Source: C7867-001 sp035533615 | GTDB taxonomy: Bacteria > Patescibacteriota > Minisyncoccia > Phycocordibacterales > Phycocordibacteraceae | Length of the DNA stretch: 21,891 nt | Direction: 5' to 3' | Assembly (NCBI GenBank): GCA_035533615.1 | Contig: DATLTM010000032.1 | Span: forward strand, 1-21,891 | In this document: piece after piece, positions 7,924 to 13,114 of the stretch | Position numbering within the stretch: position 1 is the stretch's first letter | Layout: every line of letters starts with the position of its first letter | Notes under the pieces: generated by a model | Told to the model about the DNA's origin: nothing | The model's input: the letters and a program-made list of their open reading frames with translations, nothing else | Database searches by the model: none | Made by a program: the position numbers and the translations under genes

Positions 7924-9172
7924 GTCTGTATTCGCGAACGAAGTCTGCACGATAGTCGTCGAATCGTCCAGCAAGAATGGCCTTCCGCGCGCCGACGACA
8001 AGATCAAGGATAAAGCCAACGTTGTGCATGGAGCAGATGACGGAACCGAGCATCTCGCCGGAACGGACAAGGTGCGCGACGTACGCCAGCGTGAATTCAG
8101 AAGTCAGACTTCTAGAATCCGTATTGAAGTCTGACTTCAATCCAAGCGCGTCGAGCGGAGTGAAGTCGTCGCGGAACTTTTCGCCCTTCAGGTGGATGAT
8201 GCCTCGCGGCGTATAAATGGAACCGTGCCGGCCGATGCGCGTCGGAGCGACGCAGTCAAAGAGATCAATGCCGTTTGCAATGCCTTCCAGGATATCGCCC
8301 GGCTCGCCGATGCCGAGAAAGTGCCGCGGCAATTCCTCGGGCAATTCTCCCACTGCGGCGGAAAGAGCACCGCGCATGTCCTCTTTGCTGAAGGAACCGC
8401 CGATGCCGATGCCGTCGAAGCCGAGCGAGGCGATTTCGCGCGCGGACTCTTTGCGCAAGTCCTCATGTCGGCCGCCCTGCACGATGCCGAAGAGCGCCTG
8501 TTTTTTATTCGCGTCGATGTTCTGCCGGTGCGCTTTGAGTGAGCGCGCCGCCCAGCGGTGAGTGCGCTCCATCGCCTCCCGCTGATATTCATACGGCTCG
8601 ATCGGCGAGGTGCACTCATCAAACGCAAAGAACATGTCCGCGCCGAGCGCGTGCTGAATCTCCACCGAGCGCTCGGGCGTGAAGCGGTGGAGCGAGCCGT
8701 CGTAGTGCGAGGTGAAGGAAACACCCTCGTCGTCAATGATGGCGAGCTGGCCGTGCTGGCTCGCGACATTCTCGTCATATACCGCAACCGCCTCTTCGTC
8801 CGGTGCGTTTTCTTTTACAAATTTGGAAATGGTCTTACCGAAGGCCGCCCCGAGCGAGAACACCTGGAACCCGCCCGAGTCGGTCATTGTCGGTCCCTTC
8901 CAGCCCATGAACGCTCCGAGGCCGCCGGCATTCTGCACGATTTTCTCGCCCGGCGCGAGATACAGGTGGTAGGTATTCGCGAGTACGACGTCAGCGCCAA
9001 GCAGAGTAAGCGCGCTCGGCAGAATGCCTTTTACATTCGCCTTCGTCCCTACCGGCGCGAATGTCGGCGTGCGGATGATGCCGTGCGGCGTTGTGAGCGT
9101 ACCGGCACGCGCGTTGCCGTGCGCCGCGGAACGTGCCGCTCGTTCCTCTATGTTGAATGAAATTGCTCTCAT
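7916..9172 (-). CDS. tgt: tRNA-guanine transglycosylase with the zinc motif replaced
   Basis: 418 aa. The family exchanges G34 of GUN-anticodon tRNAs for a queuine precursor. Conserved: TDSGGFQVFSL with Asp98, FAFDECTSP, LFGIVQGG, GIGGSF, RHFLGIGEP and nucleophile Asp303 in GIDLFDCVAPTRIGRHG. An insertion of about 30 residues follows the TDSGGF motif (about 110-150). The C-terminal zinc site is abnormal: the His survives (His383 in SMHNVGF) but the CxCxxC motif that should follow PLD is absent. In its place residues 345-358 are encoded by a 42-bp double-palindrome element. The frame is intact and the C-terminus conserved, so the gene is not an obvious pseudogene, but activity is uncertain. 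No other queuosine-pathway gene is in the window. It heads the tgt-uvrB block; no Shine-Dalgarno site is seen. Confidence 0.9.
   Translation of the reverse strand: MRAISFNIEERAARSAAHGNARAGTLTTPHGIIRTPTFAPVGTKANVKGILPSALTLLGADVVLANTYHLYLAPGEKIVQNAGGLGAFMGWKGPTMTDSGGFQVFSLGAAFGKTISKFVKENAPDEEAVAVYDENVASQHGQLAIIDDEGVSFTSHYDGSLHRFTPERSVEIQHALGADMFFAFDECTSPIEPYEYQREAMERTHRWAARSLKAHRQNIDANKKQALFGIVQGGRHEDLRKESAREIASLGFDGIGIGGSFSKEDMRGALSAAVGELPEELPRHFLGIGEPGDILEGIANGIDLFDCVAPTRIGRHGSIYTPRGIIHLKGEKFRDDFTPLDALGLKSDFNTDSRSLTSEFTLAYVAHLVRSGEMLGSVICSMHNVGFILDLVVGARKAILAGRFDDYRADFVREYRHG
8099..8140. repeat. In-frame double-palindrome element inside tgt
   Basis: AGAAGTCAGACTTCT (8099-8113) and TTGAAGTCTGACTTCAA (8124-8140) are each palindromes around one central base. 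Their 13-nt cores (8100-8112 and 8126-8138) are exact reverse complements, so the whole can also fold as one 13-bp hairpin. Total length is 42 nt, exactly 14 codons, encoding LKSDFNTDSRSLTS in Tgt. No second copy was noticed in the window. The arrangement resembles palindromic elements that insert in frame in genes, such as those described in Rickettsia; that comparison is inference. Confidence 0.8.
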
Positions 9173-9180
9173 TACTCTTT

Positions 9181-9209
9181 AAAGTACCCTATCGAGCGAG
9201 TATTGACAA
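9181..9209 (-). promoter_or_regulatory. Candidate tgt promoter (TTGTCA-17-TACTTT)
   Basis: On the minus strand TTGTCA (9204-9209) is 17 nt from TACTTT (9181-9186), which ends 8 nt before the tgt ATG, giving a nearly leaderless start. Its -35 overlaps, on the opposite strand, the TTGACA of the divergent lipoprotein gene. Confidence 0.5.
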
Positions 9210-9230
9210 ATCGGAATATCAGAGTATTCT
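9203..9230 (+). promoter_or_regulatory. Candidate sigma70-type promoter of the lipoprotein gene
   Basis: A perfect TTGACA (9203-9208), 16-nt spacer and TATTCT (9225-9230). Transcription would start near 9238, leaving a leader of about 80 nt that ends in a strong Shine-Dalgarno site. A weak stem TGAGGT/ACCTCA (9240-9245 with 9267-9272) lies in the leader. Confidence 0.6.
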
Positions 9231-9320
9231 TGTATCCAGTGAGGTTTCGGCTCAATTCCTGGGCAGACCTCAGATTTCACCGGCTCACTCAAAGTCGGGA
9301 AAAAATGGAGGTCTTTGACC

Positions 9321-9860
9321 ATGAGAAACGCCGCACGTTTGATCGCCATTTTGGCGAGTATTACCCTGTTTAGCGCGTGCGCCACACAAGGCAAGGCGGT
9401 AAAGATAGGACTGACGATGCCTGATGGCGAGAGAGCAACCATCGTCGCGCACAATCAGTCCGTTCCGGACTGGATGCTCGCACAGGACAAGATGAAACTC
9501 AATTATCTCGTCCTCGGCGACGTGAGCAAAAAACAGCTCGCGGCGGTCGCTGAAGCTGAACACGCATGCCGTATCTTCACAGATACCGTACGCCCGAGCA
9601 ATATGGTAGCGGTACTCTCAAGCGGAGTACTCTACGCTACTGCCGGATACGTCGGCGTCGGCGTCGGCGCCAAGGTATTTGCCGGAGTTTCGGCAAACCA
9701 GTACGCGCACTACGGCGCCTGGGCGTCAGGCGTTGGGGGCATGGCGAATGGTATGGCCACGCTTGGTGGCCAAACGTACACCTTCGAGAACTGCGGCCGG
9801 GAAGTCCTGGCGCTCTTCCCGGGCTACGATGTCAAGGTTCTTCAAAAATCGCCGTATTAG
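9321..9860 (+). CDS. Putative lipoprotein of unknown function
   Basis: 179 aa, not recognised. N-terminal signal: basic MRNAAR, hydrophobic core, then LFSAC resembling a lipobox (Cys18; Phe at -3 is unusual), so it is probably lipid-anchored outside the cell. Mature part: a charged, helix-prone region, a hydrophobic glycine-rich stretch (YATAGYVGVGVGAKVFAG and GVGGMANGMATLGG), and two further cysteines (in EHACRIF and ENCGREV) that could form a disulfide. The start is ATG 9321 with GGAGG 9 nt upstream; the in-frame TTG at 9315 is only 3 nt from that site. It is one of only two plus-strand genes, has its own -35/-10, Shine-Dalgarno site and terminator, and sits between divergent tgt and convergent FKBP. 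Unlike its leaderless neighbours, it looks like a self-contained acquired cassette. Confidence 0.75.
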   Translation: MRNAARLIAILASITLFSACATQGKAVKIGLTMPDGERATIVAHNQSVPDWMLAQDKMKLNYLVLGDVSKKQLAAVAEAEHACRIFTDTVRPSNMVAVLSSGVLYATAGYVGVGVGAKVFAGVSANQYAHYGAWASGVGGMANGMATLGGQTYTFENCGREVLALFPGYDVKVLQKSPY

Positions 9861-9870
9861 GAGATACGGC

Positions 9871-9902
9871 AACGGGCGTGAACTTCACAGTTCGCGCCCG
9901 TT
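9871..9902 (+). terminator. Rho-independent terminator of the lipoprotein gene
   Basis: AACGGGCGTGAAC (9871-9883) pairs with GTTCGCGCCCGTT (9890-9902) over 13 positions including one G-U, around loop TTCACA, 10 nt after the stop codon. It is followed by ATTAATTTCT, a T-rich but imperfect tail. The opposite strand lacks a T-run, so it mainly serves the plus strand. Confidence 0.8.
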
Positions 9903-9922
9903 ATTAATTTCTATATACGAAC

Positions 9923-10474
9923 TTATTGTCCCGCCGGCTTCGTTACTTTCAGAAGCTGCACTTCAAAGACTAGTGCGGAATTCGCCGGAATACTCGGCGC
10001 CGGCGACTGGCTGCCGTACGCGAGCGACGCGGGGATGAGGAGCGTGCGCGTACCGCCCTCCTTCATGCCGACAATACCTTCGTCCCAGCCCTTGATGACT
10101 TGTCCCGCGCCGAGGATAAAGGTGAAGCCGGTCGTGCCGTGATTCGCGGATGCGTCAAAAACGGTACCGTTCGTAAGCGAGCCGACATAATTCACCGTGA
10201 CGCTGTCGCCCGCGACCGCGGCGGCTCCGGTGCCGACGACATCATCTTTCATCATGAGTTGCGTTATCGGCTGGGTGACGGGGGGCATAGTGGTGGGTGC
10301 GGCTTGCGCCGTAGTATTAGTGGTAGTGGTATCGGTGGTCGTTGTTGCTATGGGCGCCGCTTCATTATTCGCCGGAGCGGTTGACCAAAAAGGCCAAAGT
10401 CTCGGGAGAATGAAGAACATAATAACGACGGCGAGCGCGAGTGCAGTGGCAATTCCGGTCTGGGTTGGTTTCAT
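9923..10474 (-). CDS. Membrane-anchored FKBP-type peptidyl-prolyl cis-trans isomerase
   Basis: 183 aa. Uncleaved N-terminal membrane segment (about 8-27), a Thr/Ala/Pro-rich linker (31-70) and one FKBP domain (about 75-178). Binding-pocket residues are visible: Tyr96 (VNYVGSL), Phe106-Asp107 (TVFDAS), Val126-Ile127 and Trp130 (GQVIKGWDEGIVGM), Tyr153 (LAYG), and Phe170 in the last strand (LVFEVQLLKV). It should catalyse prolyl isomerisation during folding of exported proteins on the outer face of the membrane, alongside HtrA and the DsbA-like protein of this window. No Shine-Dalgarno site is seen before ATG 10474; the upstream region is AT-rich with possible -10 boxes TATTTT (6 nt) or TAATAT (9 nt), and a TATACT lies a little further up. 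Only 28 nt separate it from the upstream gene. Confidence 0.93.
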   Translation of the reverse strand: MKPTQTGIATALALAVVIMFFILPRLWPFWSTAPANNEAAPIATTTTDTTTTNTTAQAAPTTMPPVTQPITQLMMKDDVVGTGAAAVAGDSVTVNYVGSLTNGTVFDASANHGTTGFTFILGAGQVIKGWDEGIVGMKEGGTRTLLIPASLAYGSQSPAPSIPANSALVFEVQLLKVTKPAGQ

Positions 10475-10502
10475 ATAATTAAAATATTACGGTCTGAGTA
10501 TA

Positions 10503-10799
10503 CTACGGGGCTTGAAAAGCTTTAAATCGCTGCACCTCCTCGGCGACGGCCGCCTTCGCGATGTCCTCATGTCCCGAAACTTCGCGGTCAAGAAATGCTT
10601 TCAACGCTTCCGCGTCACCCGCTTCCGCGAGCTTCGCAAACTCCTCGCGCTTGCCCTCGGCAAGCTTTCCTACAACTGCGAGCGTCGTGGCCTTGAGCGC
10701 AACCTCGCCGAACTGCACGATAAGCGACCGTTGCTCTGTAAGTGGTAATTCCTTGATGCCGAGGTCGGCGGCAATAAGTGCGGTGAGTTCGTCTTGCAT
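10503..10799 (-). CDS. Small helical protein, DUF5663-like
   Basis: 98 aa, predicted all-helical, soluble and acidic, no signal or membrane segment. The pattern (N-terminal ELTALIAADLGI, a central QFGEVALKATTLAVVGKL, then EEFAKLAEAGDAEALKAFL) resembles the DUF5663 family common in Patescibacteria. Function unknown. Start ATG 10799 was chosen because the extended -10 TGCTATGAT (10807-10815) ends 7 nt upstream; an ATG four codons earlier (10811) lies inside that box. It lies between the 763-aa protein and FKBP, all on the minus strand. Confidence 0.75.
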   Translation of the reverse strand: MQDELTALIAADLGIKELPLTEQRSLIVQFGEVALKATTLAVVGKLAEGKREEFAKLAEAGDAEALKAFLDREVSGHEDIAKAAVAEEVQRFKAFQAP

Positions 10800-10806
10800 A
10801 GGCGGT

Positions 10807-10815
10807 ATCATAGCA
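10807..10815 (-). promoter_or_regulatory. Extended -10 of the DUF5663-like gene, TGCTATGAT
   Basis: TGC-TATGAT on the minus strand ends 7 nt before ATG 10799; no Shine-Dalgarno site, so a leaderless start is likely. The identical nonamer precedes the DsbA-like gene. Confidence 0.5.
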
Positions 10816-10819
10816 TGGG

Positions 10820-13111
10820 TTACTTGATAACTTTCTCGAATTCCTCCGGATCGGGCGGCTTCATGAAGGAGGAGAACCAGCCGAGGAAGCCGCTCGTGCG
10901 CATCGGCACACCCGGGACGATTTTCTCTTCAACGATGTGCCACGGGATGCGATATGCGTCATTATTATCCGGACTGAAAATGATTTTGTCAGGATTCTTA
11001 GTGAGATATTCCGCGATTATCTTCATCTTCTCCGTCGGCGAACCGCCGTATACAAATAAATGTTTTGCACCTACATCAGCATAAATGTGCGGCTCGGCAA
11101 CCGGTATCGAGAGGCCGAATTGATTTGAAATAAAGCCGTGTTCGATCACCGGTGCGGGGGGCTGTGTTGCAACTGCTTCTACAGCATGCGCGGGAGGAGT
11201 TTCCACATGCGGTTGGCTGACAAGTTCGGGAGTATGAGTTATATCAACTTTCGCTACCGCTTCAGGAACAGGCACTTCGTGATGCATAAGAGAATGCTCG
11301 GCAGGTATGGCGGATGTCTCGGCGTGCACGGCGGGTGCAGGATGTTCATAATTCCCCGCATGTACAGGATTGCCGGAACCATCGGTCAGTACGCCACCCG
11401 TGCCGTCGTGCCAAACCAACGGCTCGGGTGCGGGCGGAGCGGGCAGTGGCTCGGGTACGACTGCAGTATCCGCAGCAAGTTCGTGTTCGTGTGCTAATTG
11501 CGCGCTGGTCAAGTCGACTTCTGCCGGTGCCGGGGGCACTGTAATCGCTTCCGGAGCGGATGCCTCTGCGTGAGGTGCCTGGGGTGCCGATATGAAGTGT
11601 GCGTCCGTGTGCGGATGCAGAATGTGCATGTCAGACGCGGCATCAAATACGCCCTCGGGATGCGCAGCGTCGGTGAGATGCAATTGCCCGTCAACAATCG
11701 TCATGTGCGCGGTCGGGTCGATGCGAACGCTCTCGCCGCCAACGAGAAACTTGTGATCCTTCGCGAGTTCATACATCGTCTTTTCAAGCAGTCCGGGGTT
11801 GGCTTTCGCTTCATACAGTCTCGCAAGATCGCTGCCATTCGGAATATTTGCAGGTTTTGTATCGGGTAGATGCTTCATCAAATCTTTCAACATGCCTTCG
11901 TAGCCGTGAGATGAAACGCCTACGGTGGGCATTTCAGATGCCGCTATTCCCTTCGTTGCTTCAAAATTCTTAATATCCCTCGGGAACTTAACCGCGGAGT
12001 TATGAACGTCCGGCGCCACGGCGGCCGCGGGCTGACGGGCCGCCGGCAGAGCGTCGACACGTTTGACTTCCGTTCGGGATTCGACCGTATGACGCGTTTC
12101 CGATACTGTTGGTGGAATCGCTGATATCGCCACCGCGACACCGAGACCGACGCCAATACCAAGCTTCTGAATGAAATTTAATGCATTGAATACCTCCCTC
12201 CACGAGGGGAAACGTCCTTCAAGTCCTTTTGTTTTCTCCTCCTCCGCCAATGCTCTCGAACGATTCTTAAGATACACCTCCAAACTCTCTCCGCGCTCGC
12301 TGATGCCGAACTTTCCTTCTAACTCCTTGAGCTCTCGTACGACTTCCCGTAATTCTCCACGCCATTCCTCCGGCGTATGGTCCATATGATTCTCTTTAAA
12401 AGATTCCTGCCACGTATTCTGCTCAAGAATGGCTCCCATGGTTGAAGTCAGAGGTGTCCCAATTTCTGCCGAATAAGCTTCATCTGCTTCCAGGACCTTT
12501 CCCAGGACTTTCTTTTCCGAGACTTTCTTCTTTGCGGGTGGTCCGCCCAATTCCAAACCTCTCAACTTCTTTTCAAGAGAAACCAGCTCCTTTTCAAGAG
12601 AAACCACTTCGTTTTCAAGTTCGTCGTGAATATGCGGGTAATCAGCCGGACTTGCTGCTTCGCGCTCAAGCGTGGCGAGGCGTTGACGGATCTCTTGTAT
12701 CCGGCCGGCGTCCTTCTCTCGTTTCGCGGACTCAAGTTTTCGTATCTCAGCCCACAAACGCTGGACATGCTGGATAACACTCTCTCTCGGCGAGTCGTCG
12801 GCCGTTCCCTCCGGGTTAGGTTCAAGTCTCGCGGGGCGTGTGCGGATTTCTATTTCCTTGTCAACCGCTGCCTGCTTCCCAGCCTCGGGCTGATGGACTT
12901 CAGGAGACGCGAGCGCATCCATTTCTTTCTGTATCTGCTCCCATGACTGATACTGCAATGCTTGCGCTTGATTGATGTCGATGTCGACTCCAGGTATCGA
13001 TTTCGGCGATATCAGGTTCCCGTTCTCCCTATTGAGCTTGACCGTGTCGTCAGGCGAAACAAACGGCTTACCTCGATATGGTTTGTCCGGCGATTGTTCT
13101 TGATTTGACAT
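10820..13111 (-). CDS. Large coiled-coil, single-TM, His/Pro/Ala-rich protein, partner of the TraD/VirD4-like ATPase
   Basis: 763 aa, not recognised. Order of parts: a polar N-terminus; charged coiled-coil helices (about 110-190, including a duplicated heptad VSLEKEL/VSLEKKL at 169-183; and 245-295); one membrane segment (about 316-334, GLGVAVAISAIPP); a compact region with SSHGYEGMLKDLMKHLP and YELAKDHKFLVGGESVRIDP (400-480); a long low-complexity part rich in Pro, Ala, Glu and His (485-660); and a conserved-looking C-terminal domain (665-763) with LFVYGGSPTEKMKIIAEYLTKNP and IPWHIVEEKIVPG. Expected topology is coiled coil inside and His/Pro-rich stalk plus C-terminal domain outside; this is inference. 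The start is 3 nt after the ATPase stop, so the two form an operon and probably one machine at the membrane. Confidence 0.85.
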   Translation of the reverse strand: MSNQEQSPDKPYRGKPFVSPDDTVKLNRENGNLISPKSIPGVDIDINQAQALQYQSWEQIQKEMDALASPEVHQPEAGKQAAVDKEIEIRTRPARLEPNPEGTADDSPRESVIQHVQRLWAEIRKLESAKREKDAGRIQEIRQRLATLEREAASPADYPHIHDELENEVVSLEKELVSLEKKLRGLELGGPPAKKKVSEKKVLGKVLEADEAYSAEIGTPLTSTMGAILEQNTWQESFKENHMDHTPEEWRGELREVVRELKELEGKFGISERGESLEVYLKNRSRALAEEEKTKGLEGRFPSWREVFNALNFIQKLGIGVGLGVAVAISAIPPTVSETRHTVESRTEVKRVDALPAARQPAAAVAPDVHNSAVKFPRDIKNFEATKGIAASEMPTVGVSSHGYEGMLKDLMKHLPDTKPANIPNGSDLARLYEAKANPGLLEKTMYELAKDHKFLVGGESVRIDPTAHMTIVDGQLHLTDAAHPEGVFDAASDMHILHPHTDAHFISAPQAPHAEASAPEAITVPPAPAEVDLTSAQLAHEHELAADTAVVPEPLPAPPAPEPLVWHDGTGGVLTDGSGNPVHAGNYEHPAPAVHAETSAIPAEHSLMHHEVPVPEAVAKVDITHTPELVSQPHVETPPAHAVEAVATQPPAPVIEHGFISNQFGLSIPVAEPHIYADVGAKHLFVYGGSPTEKMKIIAEYLTKNPDKIIFSPDNNDAYRIPWHIVEEKIVPGVPMRTSGFLGWFSSFMKPPDPEEFEKVIK
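12569..12620 (-). repeat. 21-bp tandem repeat encoding a heptad
   Basis: Copies begin at 12569 and 12590, with a partial one at 12611; all share TTTTCAAG and the first two share TTTTCAAGAGAAACCA. The 21-nt period equals seven codons and encodes the repeated (E)LVSLEK heptad of the coiled coil. Confidence 0.8.
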
Positions 13112-13114
13112 ATA

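Noticed and set aside
7924..8070. 49-codon N-terminal extension of UvrB
   Set aside because: Lies inside the tgt 3' end; UvrB proteins begin close to FxLxSPFxPxGDQP, which matches ATG 7923.
11138..11869. Cys/His-rich plus-strand frames in the His/Pro/Ala region
   Set aside because: They are antisense reflections of the repetitive GCG/GTG-rich codons of the 763-aa protein and lack start signals.
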